Source: JANWHQ01 sp963775275 (GTDB lineage Bacteria > Pseudomonadota > Alphaproteobacteria > Caulobacterales > Caulobacteraceae). Taken from it: a stretch of 64,000 nucleotides of DNA. This document shows positions 1 through 6,769 of this stretch, one piece after another. Made by a program: the position numbers and the translations under genes. Positions within the stretch are counted from its first letter, which is position 1. The number at the start of each line of letters is the position of its first letter. The DNA lies in the NCBI GenBank assembly GCA_963775275.1, contig CAVZII010000005.1, positions 1,922,001 through 1,986,000 on the forward strand, given 5' to 3'. The notes under the pieces were generated by a model that made no database searches, was not told where the DNA came from, and saw nothing but the letters and a program-made list of their open reading frames with translations.

Positions 1-189
1 CTGGGCGAGCGCACCCTGTTCCAGGACGCGCGCACCATCGAGCTCAGCTGGGGCGCGGTGCAGCCCTTCCTTGACGCCTGGGCCGCGGGCGAGGGCGAAC
101 TGGAGGCCTACCGCGCGGGCAGCGACGGCCCGGTCGCGGCGGCGGGGCTCCTGAAGCGCGACGGGCGCTCCTGGCGTCCCATGGGCTGA
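1..189 (+). CDS. zwf: Glucose-6-phosphate 1-dehydrogenase, C-terminal fragment
   Basis: Frame 1 is open from the window edge to a TGA at 187-189 and gives 62 residues. The order GERTLFQDARTIELSW, then an aspartate/alanine-rich helix, a YRAGSDGP block and a terminal LKRDGRSWRPMG matches the end of bacterial glucose-6-phosphate dehydrogenase, where a GD-TLF segment, a W-x-x-x-P helix and a Y-x-AGSWGP motif occur. The enzyme oxidises glucose-6-phosphate to 6-phosphogluconolactone at the head of the Entner-Doudoroff/pentose phosphate route. Only the last part of the usual ~490 residues is present because the gene starts outside the window. The short length limits confidence, but the AGSDGP/LLKRDGRSW ending is distinctive. 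Confidence 0.7.
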   Translation: MGERTLFQDARTIELSWGAVQPFLDAWAAGEGELEAYRAGSDGPVAAAGLLKRDGRSWRPMG

Positions 190-212
190 ACCTGCGATCG
201 TCGCGTCGTCGA

Positions 213-226
213 TTGACCCAGGTCAA
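213..226. promoter_or_regulatory. FNR/FixK-like box upstream of ligA
   Basis: TTGACCCAGGTCAA is a perfect TTGAC-N4-GTCAA palindrome, close to the FNR/FixK consensus TTGAT-N4-ATCAA. Its centre lies about 55 bases upstream of the ligA ATG, a sensible place for an activator site. Binding is inferred from sequence only. Confidence 0.4.
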
Positions 227-274
227 GGAGCCGCGGGACGGCGGCCTTCATGAGAGGCCGTGGAGGAGGCGGTC

Positions 275-619
275 ATGAGCCATGTGCACGACATACCCGG
301 GACGACCATCTTCGGCGCCGAGGAAGCGCAGAAGGGCTACGGCCTCAACAAGATGTGCTTCTCGTTCAACGACAAGGCCAATCGCGATGCGTTCCTGAAG
401 GATGAGGACGCCTACTGCGCCAAGTTCGCCCTCACGGCCGCCCAGCGCGACGCGGTCAAGCGGCGCAACGTCCTGGACATGATCGCCGAGGGCGGGAACG
501 TCTACTACCTGGCCAAGCTCGCGGGGATCTTCGGGCTGAACGTCCAGGACATCGGCGCCCAGCAGACCGGCATGAGCCTGGACGCCTTCAAGGCAAAGCT
601 TCTGGAAGCGGGGAGGTAA
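275..619 (+). CDS. ligA: Protocatechuate 4,5-dioxygenase alpha subunit
   Basis: The 114-residue product matches LigA, the small helical subunit that caps the active site of the extradiol protocatechuate 4,5-dioxygenase LigAB. LigAB cleaves protocatechuate to 4-carboxy-2-hydroxymuconate semialdehyde. Recognisable stretches are PGTTIFGAEEAQKGYGLNK, CFSFNDKANRDAFLKDEDAY and the C-terminal GGNVYYLAKLAGIFGLNVQD. I chose the ATG at 275 rather than the GTG at 260 because a strong GGAGGAGG ribosome binding site at 262-269 precedes it and would be inside the gene otherwise. ligB follows after two bases, so the two are cotranslated. A FixK/FNR-like box lies upstream. No other genes of the 4,5-cleavage pathway are visible in this window. 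Confidence 0.88.
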   Translation: MSHVHDIPGTTIFGAEEAQKGYGLNKMCFSFNDKANRDAFLKDEDAYCAKFALTAAQRDAVKRRNVLDMIAEGGNVYYLAKLAGIFGLNVQDIGAQQTGMSLDAFKAKLLEAGR

Positions 620-621
620 GC

Positions 622-1483
622 ATGGCCCGGATCGTCGGCTCGATCTCGACTTCACATGTGCCCGCGATCGGCAATGCGATCGCCAGGGGGCAGCAGAAGG
701 ATCCGTACTGGAGCCCCTTCTTCGACGGATTCAAGATGGCCCACGACTGGCTGGCCAAGGTCGAGCCGGACGCGGCGGTGGTCATCTACAACGACCACGG
801 GCTGAACTTCTTCCTGGACGCCATGCCGACCTTCGCTGTGGGCGCGGCCAAGCAATACGTGAACGCCGACGAGGGCTGGGGCCTGCCGGTCCAGAAGCCC
901 TATCCCGGCGATCCCAAGCTGTCCTGGCACATCATCGAGTTCCCTCGTCGAGGACGAGTTCGACATCACCATGTGCCAGGAGATGAAGGTCGACCACGGC
1001 TTCGTGAACCCGATGGCCCTGCTCTGGCCGGGCGACCAGCATGGCATCCCGACGGTGCCGGTCTCGGTGAACACCGTGCAGCATCCGCTGCCCTCGCCCA
1101 GGCGCTGCTACAGGCTCGGCCAGGCGATCGGCCGCGCCGTGGAGTCCTACCCCGACGACATGAAGGTGCTGATCATCGGCACGGGCGGGCTCTCGCACCA
1201 GTTGGACGGCCAGCGCGCGGGCTTCATCAACAAGGATTTCGACCTGATGTGCCTGGAGAAGCTCGTCTCCGATCCCGAGGCGCTGACACATCTGAGCGTG
1301 CACGACATCGTCGAGCAGGCGGGCACCCAGGGCGTGGAGCTCCTGATGTGGATCGCCATGCGCGCGGCGCTCCTGGGCCAGGTGTCCCAGGTCCACTGCA
1401 ACTACCACATCCCGATCTCGAACACGGCTGCAGCCCTGCTGGTGCTCGAGAACCTGCCCCTGGCGATCCAGCAGGCGGCATAG
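622..1483 (+). pseudogene. ligB: Protocatechuate 4,5-dioxygenase beta subunit, frameshifted
   Basis: The catalytic LigB subunit (class III extradiol dioxygenase, non-haem Fe(II)) is encoded in two frames. The first, from the ATG at 622, carries MARIVGSISTSHVPAIGNAI (with the iron-binding His of the THVP/SHVP motif), YNDHGLNFF and SWHIIE. The second runs through DHGFVNPMALLWPG, IGTGGLSHQLDGQRAGF, NYHIPISNT and ends at the TAG at 1481-1483. The frames meet at the TT of GAGTTCC (940-941): removing one T restores ...HIIESLVEDEFDITMCQE, as expected for LigB. The joined product would have the normal ~286 residues. As written, translation would run on in the wrong frame to 1623. The gene is either a recent pseudogene or carries a sequencing error; everything else in it looks intact. 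Confidence 0.82.
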
Positions 1484-1492
1484 GCGATCTGG

Positions 1493-1554
1493 TCCTCCCC
1501 CGCTCGCGGGGAGGCGGCCCGCAGAGCAGGAGCGGGCGAACGCCCTCTCCTGCT
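1493..1554. terminator. Two hairpins between convergent ligB and GH84 genes
   Basis: CCTCCCC (1494-1500) pairs with GGGGAGG (1508-1514). A second, stronger hairpin spans 1525-1554: AGCAGGAG/CTCCTGCT continues inward to GGGCG-aa-CGCCC with one mismatch. No T-tract follows on either strand. The position between two convergent stop codons suggests a bidirectional terminator; the first hairpin also resembles the short CCTCCCC...GGGGAGG palindromes found elsewhere in this window. Confidence 0.45.
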
Positions 1555-1569
1555 GCGCCTGCAGCTTCC

Positions 1570-2634
1570 CTACTGGGTCTGCAACTCCTCGGCGCTGATG
1601 TCATAGGCGCCGTCGAGCCATGAGACGATCTCACGGGCGGCGGGGTGGTCGATTGCGCCATAGCGCGCCTTCAGCCGCGCGCCCCGCTCGCCCAGGCGGT
1701 CCCGCCCCCAGTCCTGCAGCGCCATGAGGTCCGCCTCGATCATGCCGGTCAGCGCCTCGCCTACGACCTTGCGCGCGGCTTCGCGGAAGGCCGCGCCGTA
1801 TTCGTAGCGGTCGCCCATCCGATAGCTCGTCTCGAGCGTCAGGGCGGGGATGCAGCTCAGGGTCGGCTGCAGCGCCGGATTGACCGCGTGCGCCGCGATC
1901 ACCTCGCCGATGGCGGCCGGCCGGCCGGTGAAGGCGCGAAGATGCAGGCAAAGCGACATGCGCGGGCCGTCGTTGACCGGGTAGTTGTCCCAGAGCGTCG
2001 GCTTTCGTCCCAGCGCCTCGGCCACCCGCTCCAGGTGGCCGGGCGAGACCTCCTGGGCGCAGACCTCCTCGCCGGTCCAGAACACCTCGATCTTGGGGTC
2101 CAGCGCACGGCCGAGCGCCTCCAGGTACTCCGGAGGGCGCGCGCCGAACACGCGGTCCAGAACCGGATCGTCCGTGTAGTAGGTCGGGCAGACGATGATC
2201 CTTTGGGCGCTCGTCCGTTCGGTGCAGAAGCCGATGATCTCGGCCTGTCGCGCCGCGAGGTCGGGAGCGTCGCCCTTCATGTCGTCGAACTGGATCGCCA
2301 GCGCCTGCACGCCCAGCTCGTCCAGCTGCGCCAGCTTGTCCGCCATCGCCCGCCTGGCCTCGCCATCGAAGTCGAGCCAGGCCTCGAACGGGCTCAGCCC
2401 CACGCCGAAGACCAGGCTGGCGTCCCGACAGACGGCCGCAAATCCGGCCAGGGCCTCGGCCTGGTCCGGCGGATGCGGCTCGCGCCAGCGCCGGCGCAGG
2501 TGCGCGTCGGCCTTGGGCGCATAGATGAAGAAGCCATAGCCGTGGCCCGCCAGGAGCCTGGCGACGCTCGCCCGCTCGTCCCAGCTCCACGGCCGGCCGA
2601 AATAGCCTTCGATGATCCCCAAGGGCGGCGTCAT
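1570..2634 (-). CDS. GH84-type beta-N-acetylglucosaminidase
   Basis: The 354-residue protein has the glycoside hydrolase family 84 catalytic TIM barrel. It starts with GIIEGYFGRPWSWDER (residues 6-21), followed by YAPKADAHLRRRWREP (about 38-53), the paired aspartates D117-D118 in QFDDMKGD that form the substrate-assisted catalytic pair of this family, and WDNYPVNDG (215-223). Known members remove beta-linked N-acetylglucosamine from hyaluronan, glycans or O-GlcNAc proteins. No signal peptide is visible and there are no accessory binding domains, so this is a bare catalytic domain, probably cytoplasmic. It is encoded just downstream of the PQQ dehydrogenase on the same strand (16 bases), so cotranscription is possible. 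The natural substrate is unknown. Confidence 0.85.
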   Translation of the reverse strand: MTPPLGIIEGYFGRPWSWDERASVARLLAGHGYGFFIYAPKADAHLRRRWREPHPPDQAEALAGFAAVCRDASLVFGVGLSPFEAWLDFDGEARRAMADKLAQLDELGVQALAIQFDDMKGDAPDLAARQAEIIGFCTERTSAQRIIVCPTYYTDDPVLDRVFGARPPEYLEALGRALDPKIEVFWTGEEVCAQEVSPGHLERVAEALGRKPTLWDNYPVNDGPRMSLCLHLRAFTGRPAAIGEVIAAHAVNPALQPTLSCIPALTLETSYRMGDRYEYGAAFREAARKVVGEALTGMIEADLMALQDWGRDRLGERGARLKARYGAIDHPAAREIVSWLDGAYDISAEELQTQ

Positions 2635-2650
2635 CGCCGCCGGTCATAGC

Positions 2651-4609
2651 TCAGTTGGGCGCGAAGGCCAGGAGCACGTTGCCGGGCTTGGTGAACGACA
2701 CCGCATAGCCCGATCCCGCGAAGACCATGCCTTCGGCGGCCGTGACCCCGCCCGAGCCGAACGAGCCCCCGTGCGCCGCGACCTTGTTGACGGTGTCGAA
2801 GTCCCCCGTGGTGTCGAAGCGCCAGACCCTTCGGCCGTCGGCCATGGAGACGGCGCTCAGCACCCCGTCCGAGCCCGCGAGCCAGACCAGGCCCGGCGTC
2901 GCGCTGGTCGCGGCCGGATAGGCGACGCGCGCGCCGTTCACAGCGTCCAGGGGCGTGAGCCACAGCTTCTCGCCGTCGCTCAGCCGCACCGCCGTCACCC
3001 CGCCGCCCTGCAGGCCGAAATAGGCGACGTCCTGGTCCGCGGCGCCGCCGAACAGCATCCCCTTCAGGGGCGGCTTGGAGAAGTCGGGCGGCCCCGGCTT
3101 GGCGAGGTCGGGTCCGTTGATGTTCATCCGCCAGACGAGCCGGCCCTTGTGGTCCGGGTCCAGCGCCAGGACGTCGCCGGGCTTGGTGGCCACGATCAGC
3201 CGCGTTTGGCCGTCCTTCAGCGTGCGCAGGATCGGCGAGCCCGGCACGTCCCAGTCCGGGCCCTCCTCCTTGGGGCAGTTCTCGGTGATCCCGTCCGCCC
3301 AGCAACCCACCAGCGAGGCGTCGCCCTTGTGGACCTGGAAGGTCCACAGCACCTTGCCCGTCGCCATGTCCGCCGCGATCACCGAGTCCGCCGTGTCCGG
3401 CGCCGGCCAGGTCGAGGCGTCGCCGGTGCCGAAATAGACCGCGCCGCGCTTGGGATCGACGGTCGGGGTATTCCACACCGCCGAGCCCGCCGGAGCGTAG
3501 AGCTGCACGCCCTTGGCGTTCTTGCGGATCGGCGCCGGGCGCTTGTCGAAGACGTAGCGCTTCCAGATCGGCTTGCCGGTGTTGGCGTCCAGCGCCGTCA
3601 CATTGCCCACGAAGGTGCAGCAGGGGTAGTCGAGGCTCTTGGCCGAAGAGGACTCCCAGGAGGAGATCGGCACGAACAGCCGCCCGCCCCAGAGCGCGGG
3701 CGAGGCCGTGACCCGGGCGGTGATGTGGTCGTCCACATGGGTCGTCCAGATCAGGTCGCCGGTGTCTGCGTCGACGGCGTAAGCATTGGCCTTGAGGTCG
3801 CCGAAGTAGGCCGCCCAGCGGGGCTTGGGGCCCTTCGCCGCGATCCTGCCGATGACGATGGCGTTCCGGACGCTCGACTTGGCCTGGAACGACCAATGGA
3901 TGCATCCGGTCTTCGCGTCGATTGAATAGACGTAGCCGCGGTCGGTGCCGACGAAGACATGGCCCGAGACCACCACTGGCTGGCTGTAGGCCGAGGTCGA
4001 GCCGGGCAGGCCGAACGCCCACTTCAGCTTCAGCTTCGGCGCATTGGCCGCTGTGATGCCGGAGGCCGGCTGATAGCGGCCGTTGCCCCGGTCCACGCCC
4101 CAGCCGTTCCAGTCCGCCGGCCCCGGCGCCTGCAGGGGCGGGTTGGACGGGCACTGGTTCGGCATGTCCTTGGCCGCCGCGCCGCCGGCCGCGCCCATCA
4201 GCCGCCCGGCGGCCAACTCCGCGATCTGGCGCTTCTGGACATCGGTCAGGGCGTCCCCGATCGCCTTCATCGGGCCCGACGTCAGGGCGGCGTAGATCCG
4301 CTCGGGCGGCATGGCGCGCAGGACTTCGGGCGAGGGCGCCCGCTCCACGTCAGGATTGCCGTGGCACGACAGGCAGCGCGATTCGAACTGCATCAGCCCG
4401 CCTTCTGTGAAGGTCGCCGGGCCCGCCTGGGCGCCCGGCGGCGGGCCGAAGCTCGGGCCGCGCGGCGGCGCGGGGGCCGGGACGCTGGTCGGCGAGGCCG
4501 GAGCCGTCTGGGTCCAGGCGATCCCGCCCGCCACGATCGTCGCCGCGACCGCCAGGGCCCCGCCCAGTGTCCAGGCTGCGCCTGTTCGCCCCAATCCCGA
4601 TCGCCTCAT
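2651..4609 (-). CDS. Cytochrome c-PQQ quinoprotein dehydrogenase (polyvinyl-alcohol dehydrogenase type)
   Basis: A 652-residue secreted protein. An N-terminal signal/anchor (hydrophobic residues ~11-33) and a proline-rich linker precede a small cytochrome c domain with the haem motif C79-L-S-C82-H83. From about residue 165 follows an eight-bladed PQQ beta-propeller with repeated W/G-rich blades (for example GYVYSIDAKTGCIHWSF and ALDANTGKPIWKRYVF) and a vicinal cysteine pair C330-C331 in DYPCCTF. This cytochrome-then-propeller order and length fit the polyvinyl-alcohol dehydrogenase (cytochrome) family, which oxidises secondary alcohols in the periplasm and passes electrons to cytochrome c. 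The ATG at 4609 has GGAGGG four bases upstream; an ATG at 4621 is an alternative start. The substrate cannot be read from sequence. PQQ biosynthesis genes are not in this window. Confidence 0.82.
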   Translation of the reverse strand: MRRSGLGRTGAAWTLGGALAVAATIVAGGIAWTQTAPASPTSVPAPAPPRGPSFGPPPGAQAGPATFTEGGLMQFESRCLSCHGNPDVERAPSPEVLRAMPPERIYAALTSGPMKAIGDALTDVQKRQIAELAAGRLMGAAGGAAAKDMPNQCPSNPPLQAPGPADWNGWGVDRGNGRYQPASGITAANAPKLKLKWAFGLPGSTSAYSQPVVVSGHVFVGTDRGYVYSIDAKTGCIHWSFQAKSSVRNAIVIGRIAAKGPKPRWAAYFGDLKANAYAVDADTGDLIWTTHVDDHITARVTASPALWGGRLFVPISSWESSSAKSLDYPCCTFVGNVTALDANTGKPIWKRYVFDKRPAPIRKNAKGVQLYAPAGSAVWNTPTVDPKRGAVYFGTGDASTWPAPDTADSVIAADMATGKVLWTFQVHKGDASLVGCWADGITENCPKEEGPDWDVPGSPILRTLKDGQTRLIVATKPGDVLALDPDHKGRLVWRMNINGPDLAKPGPPDFSKPPLKGMLFGGAADQDVAYFGLQGGGVTAVRLSDGEKLWLTPLDAVNGARVAYPAATSATPGLVWLAGSDGVLSAVSMADGRRVWRFDTTGDFDTVNKVAAHGGSFGSGGVTAAEGMVFAGSGYAVSFTKPGNVLLAFAPN

Positions 4610-4689
4610 CCCGCCCTCCATTTTGTCCCACTATCCGAATCGCCAGGAACCCTGACAAGGGCCGGTCGGGCTCCAGTTCCTCTCCCCGC

Positions 4690-4790
4690 CGTCATGGCCG
4701 GGCTCGTCCCGGCCACCCATGAACAGATGGCGTCATCGGCGTGCATAGGTTTCCGGCAAGTCGCTCTCTCCGCTCCAGCCGGGGATGACT
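4690..4790. repeat. Palindromic intergenic repeat, GTCATGGCCGGG family
   Basis: CGTCATGGCCGGG-ctcgt-CCCGGCCACCCATG forms a perfect 8-bp stem (TGGCCGGG/CCCGGCCA) and is followed, after a spacer with a second GCGTCATCGG stretch, by CCGGGGATGACT in the opposite sense. The paired arrangement resembles a REP/BIME unit. A related unit lies at 34157-34243. It sits in the divergent gap between the PQQ dehydrogenase and hydroxyacid dehydrogenase genes (4610-4894), which holds nothing else I recognise. Confidence 0.5.
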
Positions 4791-4894
4791 GTGGCTTGAG
4801 GCGCGTTCTGGCCCGGTGAAGAAGGGGCGCGCCTCGGACTTGGCCTTCGCCGTCCACGCCGTTAGAGCGGGCCAGGTTTTCCGCGGGAGGCGTG

Positions 4895-5866
4895 ATGGCC
4901 CGGCTCAAGGTGCTGCTGACCCGTCGCTGGCCCGAGGCGGTCGAGAAGCGCCTTTGCGGGCGCTACGAGGTCAGCCTCAACCTCGCCGACGAGCCCATGG
5001 GCCCCGAGGCCTTGGCGACGGCCTTGCGCGAGCACGACGCCGTCTGCCCGACCGTCACCGACCCTGTCACCGCCGAGGTTCTGGAGGCCGGCCGTGGCCG
5101 CGCCCGGGTCCTGGCCAATTTCGGCGTCGGGGTGAACCACATCGACCTCGACGCCTGCCGGCGCCTCGGCCTCGTCGTCACCAACACGCCAGGGGTCCTG
5201 ACCGACGCCACCGCCGAGATCGCCATCGTCCTGATGCTGATGGCCGCGCGGCGCGCCGGCGAGGGCGAGCGTCTGCTGAGGTCGGGTCGGTGGACGGGCT
5301 GGCGGCCGACCCAGCTCGTGGGGGCCGCCGTCACGGGCAAGACCTTCGGCGTCGTCGGCTTCGGCCGCATCGGCCAGGCGGCGGCCCGCAAGGCCCATCA
5401 CGGCTTCGGCATGCCGGTGCTCTACCACCAGCGGAACCGCGTCCCGGCAGAGATCGAGGCCGAGACGGGGGCCAGGTTCTGTGCGGACCTCGACCAGCTG
5501 ATGGCCGAGGCCGACTTCGTCTCGCTGCACACGCCGGGCGGGGAGGGGACGCATCATCTCGTCGACGCGCGGCGCCTGGCGCTGATGAAGCCCGCCGCCT
5601 TCCTGATCAACACCGCGCGCGGGCCGGTGGTGGACGAGGCGGCGCTGGCCGCAGCCCTGGCCGAGGGGCGGATCGCCGGCGCGGGGCTGGACGTCTACGA
5701 GCGTGAGCCCCTCGTCGAGCCGGCCCTGATGGAGCTGGAGAACGTCGTCCTTTTGCCGCACCTCGGCAGCGCGACGACCGAGACGCGCACCGCCATGGGG
5801 ATGTGCGCAGCGGACAATCTCGACGCCGTTCTCGAGGGCCGCGCGCCGCCCGATCTTGTCGCCTGA
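4895..5866 (+). CDS. D-isomer-specific 2-hydroxyacid dehydrogenase (glyoxylate/hydroxypyruvate reductase type)
   Basis: A 323-residue NAD(P)-dependent dehydrogenase. It has the substrate-domain motif ANFGVGVNHIDLDACRRLG, the Rossmann nucleotide loop VVGFGRIGQAAA, and the three catalytic residues of the family: Arg in INTARGPVVDE, Glu in DVYEREP and His in LLPHLGSAT. The overall pattern is closest to D-glycerate dehydrogenase/glyoxylate reductase (GyaR), which interconverts glyoxylate/glycolate or hydroxypyruvate/D-glycerate. I prefer the ATG at 4895, four bases after a GGGAGG site at 4885-4890, over the GTG at 4892. The coding end lies in an 18-bp near-tandem duplication (5852-5886). It is transcribed alone, divergently from the PQQ dehydrogenase. 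Confidence 0.85.
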   Translation: MARLKVLLTRRWPEAVEKRLCGRYEVSLNLADEPMGPEALATALREHDAVCPTVTDPVTAEVLEAGRGRARVLANFGVGVNHIDLDACRRLGLVVTNTPGVLTDATAEIAIVLMLMAARRAGEGERLLRSGRWTGWRPTQLVGAAVTGKTFGVVGFGRIGQAAARKAHHGFGMPVLYHQRNRVPAEIEAETGARFCADLDQLMAEADFVSLHTPGGEGTHHLVDARRLALMKPAAFLINTARGPVVDEAALAAALAEGRIAGAGLDVYEREPLVEPALMELENVVLLPHLGSATTETRTAMGMCAADNLDAVLEGRAPPDLVA

Positions 5867-5886
5867 TTTGATCTTGTCGCCCTGAT
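5852..5886 (+). repeat. Short tandem duplication spanning a stop codon
   Basis: GATCTTGTCGCCTGAT (5852-5867) is repeated as GATCTTGTCGCCCTGAT (5870-5886). The first copy contains the last codons and stop of the hydroxyacid dehydrogenase; the second is non-coding and differs by one C. It looks like a recent slippage duplication with no effect on the protein. Confidence 0.6.
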
Positions 5887-5931
5887 GGGCGAGGACTGCT
5901 GACCGGGGTCGGGATTTCGGGGCGAGGATCG

Positions 5932-6495
5932 ATGGCGAGAGCGCGGCAGGCCGCGGCACTGAGGGCGGGATCGGCGCGCCAGGCTGGCGAGGCGAAGGCT
6001 CCGACCATCGCCGAGGCGGCCAATCGTTTCCACCAGGCCCACAAGTACCACGCCCCCAACTCCAAGTCGGATCTCAACTTCCGCTTCACGGGCCGGCTGA
6101 ACCTGATCGCCCGGCGCTACCGCACCCGCCTGAACGAGCTGCTCAAGGCCATCGGCCAGACCCAGGCCCGCTGGGACGCCCTGTTCTGGATTTGGGTCTG
6201 CGGCCAGGAGGCCACCCAGAGCGAGCTGGCCGAGAGGATGGGCGTGGAGGGGCCGACCCTCGTGCGCATGCTCAACAAGCTCGAACAGGAGGGCCTGGTC
6301 GAGCGGGTCGGCGCCCCCCAGGACCGGCGGGCCAAGACCATCCGCCTGATGCCCGCCGCCGAGCGCGCTCTGGCCGAGATCGCCGATCTGTCGGGCCCCT
6401 ACCGCGACGAGATCCTGGAGGACGTCGACGCGGACGAGCTGCGCATCTGCCTGTCCGTCCTGGACCGCGTGATGGGGCGTCTGGAGCGCGGCTGA
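5932..6495 (+). CDS. MarR-family transcriptional regulator
   Basis: A 187-residue protein with a basic, unstructured N-terminus (about 50 residues) followed by the MarR winged helix-turn-helix. A dimerisation helix is followed by the recognition segment QSELAERMGVEGPTLVRMLN (about 96-115), and the wing carries LVERVGAPQDRRAKTIRLM, with the DRR-x-K signature of the family. MarR proteins are dimeric repressors or activators that respond to small, often aromatic, ligands. The gene lies 274 bases upstream of the TonB receptor on the same strand; a CTAGC...GCTAG palindrome in that gap is a candidate operator. The N-terminal extension is longer than usual for MarR. The ATG at 5932 is the first in frame. 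Confidence 0.85.
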   Translation: MARARQAAALRAGSARQAGEAKAPTIAEAANRFHQAHKYHAPNSKSDLNFRFTGRLNLIARRYRTRLNELLKAIGQTQARWDALFWIWVCGQEATQSELAERMGVEGPTLVRMLNKLEQEGLVERVGAPQDRRAKTIRLMPAAERALAEIADLSGPYRDEILEDVDADELRICLSVLDRVMGRLERG

Positions 6496-6548
6496 CACGC
6501 CCGGGCGCGGCGCCCGCAATCCCTGTTGCGGCAAGGTTCCAAGGCGCG

Positions 6549-6582
6549 TTGACAGCCTAGCTCGCGATATATAGCTTGCTAG
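6549..6582 (+). promoter_or_regulatory. Candidate promoter and operator of the TonB receptor gene
   Basis: A consensus -35 TTGACA (6549-6554) is followed by an AT-rich TATATAGCTT stretch that could hold a -10. The same bases contain an inverted repeat CTAGC (6557-6561)...GCTAG (6578-6582) spanning 26 bp, the size of a MarR-type operator. The rest of the gap 6496-6769 shows only a CCGCAA...TTGCGG mini-hairpin and a GC-rich stem near the MarR stop. All of this is inferred from sequence. Confidence 0.3.
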
Positions 6583-6769
6583 TTAGTTTGCCATTCAGGC
6601 TTGGGGGATTCCGCGGCGCCGCAGCGGGAGGGCGGACGCCGAAACCAGGACAGCTCGAGCCCAACGTCTCGAAGAGCGTGACAGCAGCCGGCCCACGCAG
6701 AGCAGGCCCGCCACGCTCGATCATGGAAAAGCCGCGCCGATCACCGGACGCGGCTGGAGGGAGGAGATC

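Noticed and set aside
260..619. GTG start of ligA at 260
   Set aside because: It would place the strong GGAGGAGG ribosome site inside the coding region; the ATG at 275 fits LigA homologues.
940..971. Programmed frameshift in ligB
   Set aside because: No slippery heptamer or downstream pseudoknot-like structure is evident, and LigB is not known to use recoding.
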